Both the position numbers and the translations under genes were made by a program. DNA of 64,000 nucleotides from contig NC_019678.1 of NCBI RefSeq assembly GCF_000316665.1, positions 5,642,001 through 5,706,000 of the forward strand. Direction: 5' to 3'. This DNA comes from Rivularia sp. PCC 7116. GTDB lineage: Bacteria > Cyanobacteriota > Cyanobacteriia > Cyanobacteriales > Nostocaceae. Below are positions 8,699-17,869 of the stretch, one piece after another; within the stretch, counting starts at the first letter, position 1; the number at the start of each line of letters is the position of its first letter. The notes under the pieces are model-generated. The model ran no database searches. It was not told the origin of the DNA and saw nothing but the letters and a program-made list of their open reading frames with translations.

Positions 8699-9478
8699 TT
8701 TAAGCTCGGCGCAAAATTCTGTAATGGCTCGCAATCCTTGGTATGGTGTGGATTCTCCAAGACGTTTGACGAAAGCGCTACCAACGATTACTGCATCTGC
8801 TCCCCATTCTTTTACTTGGCGAGCTTGTTCTGGGCTGGATATACCAAAACCAACTGCGATGGGTTTATCTGTAAATTTTCTGATGTTTTGCAGTACGTCT
8901 TTGACTCTGGTTTGGATTTGAGAACGGACTCCGGTAACTCCGGTGACGCTGACTAAATAAATAAATCCGCGAGATTTTTCGGCGATCGCCTTGATTCTGT
9001 CATCGGGTGTGTTGGGAGTTACTAATAAAATTACTTCGATTCCTTGTGTTTCGGCAGTTTTAATTAAATAATCTGCTTCTTCTAAAGGTAAATCAGGTAC
9101 AACTAAACCTTTGACTCCTGCTTCGGAAATTCTTTTCAGAAATTGCTCAATTCCCAAGTTGAGAATGGGATTGTAATAAGTAAATAAAATAATTGGGGCT
9201 GCAATCTTACGAGTTACTGACTGTGCTATCCGCAAAACATCATCTAAGCGCGTTCCCCTTTCCAAAGCGCGGGTTGCTGCTGCTTGAATCACCGGGCCAT
9301 CGGCTAATGGATCGGAATAAGGAACTCCTAACTCAATAAAATCGGCTCCGTTGGCTTCTAATACTCCTAAAGCTTCCGTGGTGGTTTCTAAATCTGGGTC
9401 ACCAGCAGTGATAAAAGGAATTAAAGCACATTGGTTTTCTTTGCGTAAATATTTAAATTTTTCAGATATTGAATTCAT
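8660..9478 (-). CDS. trpA: Tryptophan synthase alpha chain
   Basis: TrpA cleaves indole-3-glycerol phosphate to indole and glyceraldehyde 3-phosphate and passes indole to TrpB. The 272-residue protein has the catalytic Glu49 ([16 protein letters not shown]) and Asp60, the phosphate-site V-G-F-G-I-S and [10 protein letters not shown]. The last residues ([11 protein letters not shown]) are translated heptamer repeats rather than conserved sequence, so the original stop was probably a little earlier. It starts at ATG 9478. A repeat-filled gap separates it from the trpE/G gene upstream on the same strand. Confidence 0.96.
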   Translation of the reverse strand: MNSISEKFKYLRKENQCALIPFITAGDPDLETTTEALGVLEANGADFIELGVPYSDPLADGPVIQAAATRALERGTRLDDVLRIAQSVTRKIAAPIILFTYYNPILNLGIEQFLKRISEAGVKGLVVPDLPLEEADYLIKTAETQGIEVILLVTPNTPDDRIKAIAEKSRGFIYLVSVTGVTGVRSQIQTRVKDVLQNIRKFTDKPIAVGFGISSPEQARQVKEWGADAVIVGSAFVKRLGESTPYQGLRAITEFCAELKSVVKGQRLKVKG

Positions 9479-9481
9479 GGG

Positions 9482-9735
9482 GATTGGTAATTGGTAATTG
9501 GTAATTGGTAATTGGGCATTGGGTATTGGGCATTGCTATTTTTTATTAGGGGGAGGAGATTTGGAATTATGCAGCAATTCTCGGGAGTATGCTAATTTTG
9601 TCGTAACAATACCCCCGAAGGGTATCGCTACATTTACAAAGCCTGCCTTCGCAGGCTATTAATCTTCTAGCCTGCGAAGGCAGGCTTGGTAGGTGTAGCC
9701 CCAGGCTTATAGCCTGTGGGCGTTTTTGCCCACTC
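9482..9735. repeat. Heptamer repeats and compound palindrome between trpA and trpE/G
   Basis: From 9482 to 9534 there are GGTAATT and GGGCATT heptamers. From 9609 to 9735 there is a compound palindrome: CCCGAAGGG, then AGCCTGCCTTCGCAGGCT, AGCCTGCGAAGGCAGGCT, then GCCCCAGGCTTATAGCCTG and GGGCGTTTTTGCCC. The order of modules is the same as at 3983-4255 and 47854-47991, and again the block ends just downstream of a minus-strand stop codon (trpE/G at 9751). Confidence 0.75.
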
Positions 9736-9750
9736 TTGCCCCTCTAAATC

Positions 9751-11949
9751 TCAACTAGCTAAAACCACTCCCTTAGCGGAACAGGTAAATTCACTGACTA
9801 CATTAGTAATAATCGTTAATCCGGCTCCTCCAACTAAGGTCATGATAGATTCGGGATGGAACTGTACTGCGGCTATTGGTAGAGTTTTGTGTTCGATTCC
9901 CATTACTATTCCGTCTTGGGATATGGCTGTAATTTTTAGTTCTTCTGGTAAACTATCTTGCAAAGCGTGCAAGGAATGATATCTCCCAACTTCAAAGTTT
10001 TCTGGTAAGTCTTTGAAAGCTACGGAGTTTTTATCTACTACATTTACTAAAGATGTTTTACCGTGTTGGGGATAATCTAAAACTCCTAACTTTCCACCGT
10101 GGGCTTCAACTATTCCCTGCAAGCCCAAACATACGCCGAATATGGGGATTTCACGTTTCTTACAAGCTGCGATCGCGCTCTCTAGATTAAAGTCACTAGG
10201 TCTTCCGGGGCCAGGTGATAATACAACTAAGTCTGGCTTTTGTTCGTCAAATACCGATTCGGGGAAACCATGTCGTAATGTTGTGACTGTCGCACCAGTT
10301 TGACGAATATAGTTAGCAAGGGTATGCACGAATGAGTCTTCGTAATCTATTAGTAAAACTTTCTTCCCTGCTGCTGGTTTCGCTTCTTTGATGCCAAATT
10401 CTGGAACTATTGGTAAAGCAACTTCTTGATGAGATGCTCTATTTAAAGCTTGGAATAAAGCACCACCTTTAGTTAAAGTCTCCTGTGCTTCTGCTTCGGG
10501 GTCAGAATCATACAAAACTGTGGCACCAACTCTTACCTCTGCAATCGAATCTTGGAGTCGAATGGTTCTTAAAATTAAACCAGTGTTTAAACCACCTCTA
10601 AAATTAAAACCTCCCACCGCTCCACCATACCAACGTCTAGCGCTGCGTTCGTTCTGTTCTAAAAACTGCATTGCCGAACGTTTTGGCGCTCCAGTGACGG
10701 TAACTGCCCATAAATGAGTCAAAAATGCATCTAAAGCATCAGCTTCCGGCTTTAATACGCCTTCTACATGGTCAACTGTATGGATAAGATGACTGTACAT
10801 TTCAATTTGACGACGACCGATAACCCTTACAGAACCTGGTTCGCAAATCCGCGATTTATCATTGCGATCTACATCGGTACACATAGTAAGCTCGGATTCA
10901 TCTTTGCGTGAATTAAGCAACTTCTGAATTTGTACCGCATCATCAATAGCAGTTCCTCCCCTTTTTATTGTGCCGCTGATGGGACAAGTTTCCACCCGTC
11001 TACCTTCAACTCGAACAAACATTTCTGGAGATGCACCAATTAGATATTCCCCACCCAAATTAAAAATAAATCCATAGGGGCTGGGATTAATTTTTCTGAG
11101 AGTACGGAATAATTCTGTAGGAGATTTTTCGCAGGTTTCGGAAAAGCATTGAGAAGGAACAACTTCAAATAAATCGCCACGTCGGAAATAATCTAAAGCT
11201 TTAACAACCTGTTGTTGATATTCACCCGGTGCATGATCGGAACCTTGAGTGACGTTGAGACGCTTACCGCGATAATCAATCTTCTCACCTTTGCGGGGTA
11301 AATCTCTAGTGCTACCGTTTTTAGTTACAAAATCATACTGCATCCGAAAAGCTTGTTGTAGATGGTAGTCAACAACCAACAACTCATCCGGTAAATATAA
11401 AACTAAATCTCTTTGGTCGTCTTCCCGCTGCAACTGCTTGGGCATTTGTTCAAACTGGAATACCAAATCGTAACCCAAAGAACCGTAGAGACCTAAATTT
11501 TCATCCAACGGACTGAAAAATGCAGAGATGATTTCTCGGATAACGCTAAAAACAGATGGTTGTCTGCTGCGCTCTTCTTCAGAAAATAAACGGTCGCTTG
11601 GCTTAATCGAACCCGAAATACAGTTATCTGCTTGATTTAATTCTTGAATATATGGTTTGTCTAATAGTAAGTTTGTCAAGAAATCGAGTAAAACCAAACC
11701 CCGTTCGTTATGGGCAGTAATTTTAAAAGTTCTGTCTCTAGTAGATATTTCTAAAGGAGGGTTGACAAAACCAATAGCCCATCTTTTATATCTTCCTGGA
11801 TATTCATAGCTGCTAGCTAATAAACCACCCCGCTGAGAATCTAAACGCATCAAAACTTCATCAATAGCAGAATCGATAGAAGTATTAGTAACGGTACGGG
11901 ATATAAATATACCACCCTGAGTTGTGTAGGAACTAGTGTCAAATTGCAT
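9751..11949 (-). CDS. trpE: Fused anthranilate synthase (TrpE-TrpG)
   Basis: This enzyme makes anthranilate from chorismate and glutamine. The first ~500 residues are the chorismate-binding TrpE part, with C-P-I-S-G-T-I-K-R-G and C-T-D-V-D-R-N-D-K-S, then G-A-P-K-R-S-A-M-Q-F. From about residue 520 (K-K-V-L-L-I-D-Y-E-D-S-F) follows a type-1 glutamine amidotransferase with the nucleophile in F-G-V-C-L-G and the His-Glu of Q-F-H-P-E-S. A single-chain E-G arrangement is known from Nostoc/Anabaena and rhizobia. I chose ATG 11949 (MQFDTSS), preceded by TTGGAAAA as a weak ribosome site; an in-frame TTG lies five codons upstream. Confidence 0.95.
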   Translation of the reverse strand: MQFDTSSYTTQGGIFISRTVTNTSIDSAIDEVLMRLDSQRGGLLASSYEYPGRYKRWAIGFVNPPLEISTRDRTFKITAHNERGLVLLDFLTNLLLDKPYIQELNQADNCISGSIKPSDRLFSEEERSRQPSVFSVIREIISAFFSPLDENLGLYGSLGYDLVFQFEQMPKQLQREDDQRDLVLYLPDELLVVDYHLQQAFRMQYDFVTKNGSTRDLPRKGEKIDYRGKRLNVTQGSDHAPGEYQQQVVKALDYFRRGDLFEVVPSQCFSETCEKSPTELFRTLRKINPSPYGFIFNLGGEYLIGASPEMFVRVEGRRVETCPISGTIKRGGTAIDDAVQIQKLLNSRKDESELTMCTDVDRNDKSRICEPGSVRVIGRRQIEMYSHLIHTVDHVEGVLKPEADALDAFLTHLWAVTVTGAPKRSAMQFLEQNERSARRWYGGAVGGFNFRGGLNTGLILRTIRLQDSIAEVRVGATVLYDSDPEAEAQETLTKGGALFQALNRASHQEVALPIVPEFGIKEAKPAAGKKVLLIDYEDSFVHTLANYIRQTGATVTTLRHGFPESVFDEQKPDLVVLSPGPGRPSDFNLESAIAACKKREIPIFGVCLGLQGIVEAHGGKLGVLDYPQHGKTSLVNVVDKNSVAFKDLPENFEVGRYHSLHALQDSLPEELKITAISQDGIVMGIEHKTLPIAAVQFHPESIMTLVGGAGLTIITNVVSEFTCSAKGVVLAS

Positions 11950-12043
11950 AATATTATTTTCCAACCTGCTTTAATTTTGTATAGGGTTGAGTAAATATTG
12001 CTTATGCAGTTTGGCAAAATAGTTTACATATCTTCATGTAGTT

Positions 12044-12160
12044 TGTAGGGTGAGTGACGGTCACGAAAAATTATAAAATACAACCAAAAGAATTAATATT
12101 ACCTTCACCCACCACAGGTTAATTAGTGCTTCACTAATCGCGATCGCAGCACCCTACAAA
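12044..12160. repeat. GGTG...CACC palindromic repeat between trpE/G and a divergent gene
   Basis: Left part TGTAGGGTGAGTGACGGTCA, right part ending AGCACCCTACAAA, enclosing AT-rich sequence and a CACCCACC piece. It belongs to the same family as the repeats at 12745-13387. It occupies most of the 225-bp divergent promoter region of trpE/G and the downstream plus-strand gene. Confidence 0.6.
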
Positions 12161-12173
12161 CAAAAAAACTTCC

Positions 12174-12734
12174 ATGACGAATTTAAAAGAAAATCAATCA
12201 AATCAACAAGTTACAGCAGTAATTTCCCACTATATCCGTCCCGGTAGAGAACCAGGATATGAAGAGTGGCTGCAAGGTATTTCCGAAGCAGCAAGACAAT
12301 TTGAAGGTCACTGTGGGTTAACTATTCTCAGACCGCAACCTGGTAGAACAGAATATGTAATTATTTTACGCTTTAATAAATATAATAATCTCTGTAAGTG
12401 GATGAAGTCATCCGAACGAAAACAATGGATAGAACGCGCACAGCCTTTAATTGAAAAGCCTGAAAACGTACAATACTTAACGGGATTAGAAGCCCTAGTA
12501 TCTCTTCCCAACACAGCTTCTGCTCCACCACCAAAATATAAAACTGCCTTTGTCACTTGGATTGGGGTTTTCGTTTGTGCATCTATTCTGGGTTATTTTC
12601 TCGGTCCTTATGTAGCGGTTTTACCTTTTTTATTACGTCAAGCCATAATGACCGGAATTACAGTCGTTTTATTAGCTTATGTAGTCATGCCCAGGTTAAC
12701 TAAATTGTTTTATAAATGGCTGCATTCCTCATAA
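12174..12734 (+). CDS. Membrane-anchored antibiotic-biosynthesis-monooxygenase-like (ABM) protein
   Basis: A 186-residue protein. Residues about 12-108 look like a dimeric alpha/beta ABM domain (A-V-I-S-H-Y-I-R-P-G-R-E-P-G-Y-E-E-W-L; G-H-C-G-L-T-I-L-R-P), followed by two hydrophobic helices (about 124-146 and 151-174). Cyanobacteria carry such antibiotic biosynthesis monooxygenase proteins of unknown substrate. It is divergent from trpE/G and sits inside the aromatic gene block, so a link with an indole product is possible but unproven. The plus-strand gene is followed by a repeat array, not by another gene. Confidence 0.75.
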   Translation: MTNLKENQSNQQVTAVISHYIRPGREPGYEEWLQGISEAARQFEGHCGLTILRPQPGRTEYVIILRFNKYNNLCKWMKSSERKQWIERAQPLIEKPENVQYLTGLEALVSLPNTASAPPPKYKTAFVTWIGVFVCASILGYFLGPYVAVLPFLLRQAIMTGITVVLLAYVVMPRLTKLFYKWLHSS

Positions 12735-12744
12735 ATTTCAAAAA

Positions 12745-13387
12745 ATTAAAAATATTTTATTCGTAGGGTGCTGTGACGGTTACAGAAAACCTTAAATCAC
12801 AATCAAAAAATTCAAAAAATACCGTCACGCACCAATTAACTAAAAATATTTTATTCGTAGGGTGCTGTGACGGTTACAGAAAACTTCAATTACAATAAAT
12901 AAATGAGATGATACCGTCACGCACCAATTAACTATAAAAATATAACCTTCCAAAATTTTGAATTTATATTTAATATTTTATAGCTCAAGAATGATTATAA
13001 AAAGAACAAGGTGCGTGACGGTAATATCAATTCTTTTCGCTGTGTTTTATAATTATTTCTTAACCGTCACAGCACCCTACTGTGACGGTTACAGAAAACT
13101 TCAATTACAATAAATAAATCAGATAATACCGTCACGCACCAATTAACTAAAAATATTTTATTCGTAGGGTGCTGTGACGGTTACAGAAAACTTCAATTAC
13201 AATAAATAAATGAGATGATACCGTCACGCACCAATTAATTATGAAAATGTAACCTTCCAAAAATTTGAATTTATATTTAATATTTTATAGCTCAAGAATG
13301 ATTATAAAAAGAACAAGGTGCGTGACGGTAATATCAATTCTTTTCGCAGTGTTTTATAATTATTTCGTAACCGTCACAGCACCCTAC
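12745..13387. repeat. Nested MITE-like repeat array with a 307-bp tandem duplication
   Basis: A unit of about 90 bp (start near TTCGTAGGGTGCTGTGACGG, end near ACCGTCACGCACCAATTAAC) occurs at 12745, 12842, 13080 and 13148. A second AT-rich unit (about 150 bp, ending AACCGTCACAGCACCCTAC) occurs at 12933-13080 and 13240-13387. Together they form a direct duplication: 12841-13080 repeats as 13148-13387, offset 307 bp, with only a few changes. Each short unit is itself a hairpin (GTGCTGTGACGGT / ACCGTCACGCAC). The array fills the gap between two convergent genes, the ABM gene and aroF. No coding sequence is seen. Confidence 0.85.
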
Positions 13388-13478
13388 AAAAAATTGAAAA
13401 CCCGATTTTATAGAAAAACCAGGTTTTATTAAACTATTTAAATTAACTGTTCGTAGTAAGGATTTTAATCCTTATTCA

Positions 13479-14570
13479 TCAAACACCAACTTTAATACCA
13501 CTTTCACTAACGAAACTTGATATTAAACTAGAACTATTCCCACGTCCAAAGTATTCCGATAGAGGCTTCAACTCTCGCATCAAATCAACGAAATTACCGG
13601 GGGTCAAAGATTGTGGCCCATCCGAAAGAGCTTTTGCAGGATTAGGGTGAACTTCAATCATCAAAGAATCGGTACCAGCAGCGATCGCAGCTTTAGCCAT
13701 TGTAGGTACAAACTTTGAGTAACCAGTAGCATGACTGGGGTCAATCATAATTGGTAAATGAGTCAGAGTCCGCAATACTGGAACAATCGACAAATCCAAA
13801 ACATTGCGAGTATATTTCTTATCAAAGCTGCGAATTCCGCGCTCGCATAAAATCACGTTGGGATTGCCAGTAGATAAGATATATTCAGCAGCCATTAACC
13901 ACTCTTCAATTGTTGCAGACATCCCACGTTTCAGCAAAATTGGTTTACCAGCAGCACCCGCTTTCTTCAATAGCGAGAAGTTTTGCATATTTCTAGCACC
14001 AATTTGTACCACATCCGCAATCTCTGCAACTTTATCTAAATCGGCGGTATCCATTACTTCAGTAATAATTCCCAAACCGGTAGCTTCTCTTGCCTTAGCC
14101 AACAAATGCAAAGCGCTTTCACCGTGCCCTTGGAAAGAATAAGGCGAACTACGAGGCTTGTAAGCACCACCTCTAATGAATTGTGCCCCATTAGCTTTAA
14201 CTACCTTGGCAGTCTCTACAATCATCTCTTCATTTTCTACCGAACAGGGACCAGCAACAACAATCAAAGGATGATTTGGACCGAAAGTTACAGCACCGTT
14301 GGGAGTCTGTACAACAACTTCAGAATGTTCGCCGTTACGGAATTCTAAAGAAGCTCGCTTAAAAGGCTGTTCAACTCGGAAAACATCTTCAATAAAAGGA
14401 CTAATTTGTTGAATATACCCAAGATTAATATTAGAAGTATCGCTGACTAAACCAATTACAACCTTTTCTTTACCAACTATCTTTTCAACAGTTCCATCAT
14501 AAACGCTCAATTCCCCAATAATACGCTCAATTTCCTGTTCGGGAGTTCCGGATTGGGTAACAATAATCAT
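13479..14570 (-). CDS. aroF: 3-deoxy-7-phosphoheptulonate (DAHP) synthase, type I-beta with N-terminal regulatory domain
   Basis: DAHP synthase joins PEP and erythrose 4-phosphate in the first step of the shikimate pathway. The 363-residue protein has a ferredoxin-like N-terminal domain (residues 1-75), which in this class senses feedback, and then the barrel: V-V-A-G-P-C-S-V-E-N, G-G-A-Y-K-P-R-S-S-P-Y-S-F-Q-G, Q-I-G-A-R-N-M-Q-N, K-R-G-M and D-P-S-H-A-T-G. The gene supplies chorismate for the trp genes downstream on the same strand. It starts at ATG 14570. Its presence next to trpE/G, trpA, trpB and trpD parallels the extra aromatic genes around scytonemin clusters. Confidence 0.95.
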   Translation of the reverse strand: MIIVTQSGTPEQEIERIIGELSVYDGTVEKIVGKEKVVIGLVSDTSNINLGYIQQISPFIEDVFRVEQPFKRASLEFRNGEHSEVVVQTPNGAVTFGPNHPLIVVAGPCSVENEEMIVETAKVVKANGAQFIRGGAYKPRSSPYSFQGHGESALHLLAKAREATGLGIITEVMDTADLDKVAEIADVVQIGARNMQNFSLLKKAGAAGKPILLKRGMSATIEEWLMAAEYILSTGNPNVILCERGIRSFDKKYTRNVLDLSIVPVLRTLTHLPIMIDPSHATGYSKFVPTMAKAAIAAGTDSLMIEVHPNPAKALSDGPQSLTPGNFVDLMRELKPLSEYFGRGNSSSLISSFVSESGIKVGV

Positions 14571-14703
14571 TTTTCTTCAATATCCTTTTTTCATCTGATA
14601 TTGATTTATAGGGGAAGGGTTGTTTGGCTTATGCAATTAATATCATGTTCGGTTAAACAGTTATCATATCTGTGAGGTTTGGTAATGGGTAATTGGTAAT
14701 TGG

Positions 14704-14859
14704 TAAGTAAGTCGGCATTAGAAAATCAAGGTATGGCATTGCGAGTGGAACAAAGTGAAACGTTCACCTTTATGTGTTCCCGAAGGGTAGCAATCCCAGG
14801 GATTTGATGACTATTTACATTCTGTTACATGGTTCGTTTTATTTGTGCCGACTTACTTA
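14704..14859. mobile_element. MITE-like element (156 bp) with perfect 14-bp terminal inverted repeats
   Basis: The ends are exact inverted copies: TAAGTAAGTCGGCA at 14704-14717 and its complement TGCCGACTTACTTA at 14846-14859. The interior has no reading frame of note. It lies in the gene-free gap 14571-14902 between aroF and the RiPP exporter gene, next to a few heptamer repeats at 14683-14706. No matching transposase is in the window. Confidence 0.75.
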
Positions 14860-14902
14860 ATTGATAATTGGTAATAAACAACTATCGAAACCCTTACTTC
14901 TA

Positions 14903-16720
14903 CTACTTATATTGCTTAGCCTGTGTTTCAAATAAAAATTCGTAGCTTCCGCCTAGCTGCATAAGTTCGTCGTGAGTGCCACTTTCAATAATTCTACCTT
15001 TATCCATCACATAAATTCTGTCAGCCATTTTTACTGTCGATAAACGATGACTAATGAGAATGGCGGCTTGATTTTTGATTAATTGACGGAATTTTTCAAA
15101 CACTTCGTATTCGGCTTTCGGGTCCATAGCGCTGGTGGGTTCATCTAGAACAATCACTTGAGAGTCGCGTAAAAAAGCTCGTGCTAATGCGACTTTTTGC
15201 CATTGCCCAATACTAAGTTCTTCCCCTTGCTCGAACCATTTACCTAGCATTGTTTCATAGCCTTGAGGAAGCCTTTTAATAACATCATCAGCACCAGAAT
15301 GACGTGCAGCAGCAATAATTCTATCGGTGTTTTGGGGAGTGTCAATGTTCCCCAACCAAATATTTTCTTGTGCTGTAAAATGATATTTCACGTAATCTTG
15401 AAAAATAACGCTAAATTGACGGCGTAATTGTGTAATATCAAAATCACACAGGTCAATATCATCAAGGGTAATTCTTCCACTTGTAGGCTCGTATAAGCGA
15501 CATAAAAGTTTAATTAAAGTCGTTTTTCCAGAACCGTTTTCACCAACTAAAGCAATTACTTCTCCAGGTTTAATTGTCAGGTTAATATCTTTGAGTGCTT
15601 GACGGGTAGTGGTGGAATATTGGAAATTGACATTATTAAATACAATCCCCTTTTGCATCGGTTGGGGTACTGGTTTGGGATATGCAGGTTGAGCTATTTT
15701 GGGCTTAAGATCGAGAAATTCGTAAAGATTCGCTAAAAATAAATTGTCTTCATAGAGGGAGGATAATCTACCCAAAACTCCTGTAAGTGCATTTTGTCCC
15801 CGTTTAAGTCCTTCATGATAGAGAACTAAATCCCCAATCCGAATTGCTCCTAAAAAAGCTTGATATATTATGAAACCATAGGCTGCTAACATCAAACTAC
15901 TTGCTAAGATTTGAGCGGCGAAAGTAGCTAAAGAACGTTTCTTTGAAATTGCTAGACTTTCTTGAAATAGTTTCTGGCGCAACTTGTCAAACCGCTGACT
16001 GAAAAGGTTACCTAAATCAAACAAACGAATTTCTTTGGCAAACACATCACCTGTCAACAACCAATTCAAGTAATAGCCTTCTCGTTCCATTGTGGTACGT
16101 CTGCGACGCCAGCGATACATGATATCGGTAAACTTGATTCGTACTAATACTGATGGAATTGCAGCAACAAACAATAAACCCGCAATTCCCCAATGCAGTG
16201 ACAGCATTAGTCCAACCATTGCCACGAGAGAAATACTATATTGACCAACTGTAACGAGATTATTCAGTATACGATTTGGTCTATAAGATGCTTCTTCTTG
16301 CGCCCTTTTTAAGGCATCATGGTATTGAGCATTTTCGTAATAATCTAAGTCTACTTCAATAGATTTTGCATGAATAATACTGCTCATATAGTCTGTGACT
16401 CTTTGAGACTGAGCAGTATGAATTAGTTCTGCGAAAGAATTGCATATAGTGCTAACAAAGGTAACTAATCCTGTTAGCATCAGTAAAATTATTAGTTGAT
16501 TTCCACTGCTGGCTTTATCTGTAATGCTGAGGCTATTTACTATTGTATCAATAATTAATTTAGTTAAATACAGTAGTAATAAAGGTAAGATACCTTGAAT
16601 AATAATCAGAACAATATAAGCAGCAGTCCACTTTGGTGCAGCTTGCCAAACTAGACGTAATGCAGGTAGTAAACGTAAAGCTTGTTTGAGTTTGCGCTGT
16701 AATTTTTGTAGGGAGGACAT
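14903..16720 (-). CDS. ABC exporter of the RiPP cluster (lasso D-type)
   Basis: A 605-residue half-transporter with an N-terminal six-helix membrane domain (about 30-315) and a C-terminal ATPase: Walker A G-E-N-G-S-G-K-T-T at about 395, signature L-S-I-G-Q-W-Q-K-V-A, Walker B V-I-V-L-D-E-P-T-S-A and an H-loop I-S-H-R-L-S-T. There is no N-terminal C39 peptidase domain, so it cannot itself remove a leader. It is the last gene of a minus-strand row that begins with the PqqD-like gene at 21585, and probably exports the mature peptide and gives self-immunity as McjD does. The gap to the methyltransferase gene is 18 bp, with GGGAGGA just before its ATG. Confidence 0.9.
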   Translation of the reverse strand: MSSLQKLQRKLKQALRLLPALRLVWQAAPKWTAAYIVLIIIQGILPLLLLYLTKLIIDTIVNSLSITDKASSGNQLIILLMLTGLVTFVSTICNSFAELIHTAQSQRVTDYMSSIIHAKSIEVDLDYYENAQYHDALKRAQEEASYRPNRILNNLVTVGQYSISLVAMVGLMLSLHWGIAGLLFVAAIPSVLVRIKFTDIMYRWRRRRTTMEREGYYLNWLLTGDVFAKEIRLFDLGNLFSQRFDKLRQKLFQESLAISKKRSLATFAAQILASSLMLAAYGFIIYQAFLGAIRIGDLVLYHEGLKRGQNALTGVLGRLSSLYEDNLFLANLYEFLDLKPKIAQPAYPKPVPQPMQKGIVFNNVNFQYSTTTRQALKDINLTIKPGEVIALVGENGSGKTTLIKLLCRLYEPTSGRITLDDIDLCDFDITQLRRQFSVIFQDYVKYHFTAQENIWLGNIDTPQNTDRIIAAARHSGADDVIKRLPQGYETMLGKWFEQGEELSIGQWQKVALARAFLRDSQVIVLDEPTSAMDPKAEYEVFEKFRQLIKNQAAILISHRLSTVKMADRIYVMDKGRIIESGTHDELMQLGGSYEFLFETQAKQYK

Positions 16721-16738
16721 TACAATTAGCTCTCCATA

Positions 16739-17869
16739 CTAAGAAAAACTACCAACTAAATTCTGAACAAAGTCGATAGCTTTTTCTGAACTCGAAAATA
16801 ATTGCGGATATTCTTTTTTTACATAATGACCGAGTTCTTTTATAGAAAAAGTGCCATCGCTGTGAGATAAAACATACATTGCTGCTTTACCTTTTTCGTT
16901 AATTTGCGGTTGATAGTCGTGGGCTATCTTCTTGATAGTTTTGATAGTTCTGGGTGTGGAAAAGAAAGTAGAGCGTAGTTGTTGAGTTTTTGATGTTTTA
17001 ACTTGCCAAACCCAATCACCAAAAGGAGGACGCTGTAGTTTAAAGCTTATTTCTTCACCTGCTGTAACTTCAATGGGAGGATCGAGGGGTAAAAAAGCAG
17101 GAGACCAATGTAGCGCCGGTTCGTGGGGTGCTGTGGATAGCCAAGTATCACCCAATTGCATTCTAAACCAGCCAGCAAAGCCATGACACAATCCGGGTTC
17201 TTCACCTAATTCTTTGATTGTGAAATTTACTTGTGTTTGACAATAGGTACTGGTGGCTTGATAAAAATCCATTGCTAACAAATCGTGCGGCTCGGCTAAA
17301 TATTTCGCCTTAGATAAACTGGTTCGGTAGTAAATTGCTTGACTGGCGTAAGTTCTACCAGGACTTTGGTCAATCTCCATATGTGGTTGCGACCAAGCAG
17401 CAATATTTGCATTATATATTTCTGGTGCATAAACAGGAACTGCTTCCATTACTGCACCTTCAGGAATTAAAACACCGCCAGGTTTGAGATATTTATCCCG
17501 TGCATAAAATAATGAAGGTAATAAATCTTCTTCTAATAAAAAATTACCTGTAAAAACGGAAATTATTACATCAACTTTTTCGGGTAAATCAATTTCTTCT
17601 ATTTTACCTTTTAGGCACTCAATTCTATCGCTAAAACCATTTAGTTGAGCAATTTGATTCGCAACTGCTATGATATCTTGTGGTTCAACTAAGTAAACCT
17701 TTTTGGCTCCTAATTTTGCCGCTAAAATGCCATGAATACCGGCACCAGAGCCTAAATCAAGAACGACGCTATCGGGAGTAATGACTTTTTCTAAGGCATC
17801 GTAATAAGCTTGGTTGCGTCGATAATCAAAAGTCATACTTTGATGACCCTGTACGTGTAAGTAGCTCAC
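16739..17869 (-). CDS. PRMT-like SAM methyltransferase with C-terminal PqqD-like domain
   Basis: 376 residues. The SAM motif V-L-D-L-G-S-G-A-G is at 36-44, and the layout up to about 140 follows protein arginine methyltransferases (R-N-Q-A-Y-Y-D-A-L; A-K-K-V-Y-L-V-E; K-V-D-V-I-I-S; L-L-E-E-D; A-R-D-K-Y-L-K-P-G-G). In the double-Glu loop the first Glu is replaced (I-S-V-F-T-G), while a Glu is kept at L-L-E-E. Residues about 318-376 read like a PqqD/RRE winged helix (M-Y-V-L-S-H-S-D-G-T-F-S-I-K-E-L). The start is GTG at 17869, overlapping the kinase stop as GTGA, which implies translational coupling. The likely job is to methylate the RiPP precursor; the target residue is unknown, though the precursor ends Gly-Gly-Arg-Arg. 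Confidence 0.82.
   Translation of the reverse strand: MSYLHVQGHQSMTFDYRRNQAYYDALEKVITPDSVVLDLGSGAGIHGILAAKLGAKKVYLVEPQDIIAVANQIAQLNGFSDRIECLKGKIEEIDLPEKVDVIISVFTGNFLLEEDLLPSLFYARDKYLKPGGVLIPEGAVMEAVPVYAPEIYNANIAAWSQPHMEIDQSPGRTYASQAIYYRTSLSKAKYLAEPHDLLAMDFYQATSTYCQTQVNFTIKELGEEPGLCHGFAGWFRMQLGDTWLSTAPHEPALHWSPAFLPLDPPIEVTAGEEISFKLQRPPFGDWVWQVKTSKTQQLRSTFFSTPRTIKTIKKIAHDYQPQINEKGKAAMYVLSHSDGTFSIKELGHYVKKEYPQLFSSSEKAIDFVQNLVGSFS

Noticed and set aside
9885-9905. tRNA-like TTCGATTCC
   Set aside because: It is inside the trpE/G coding sequence without matching stems.
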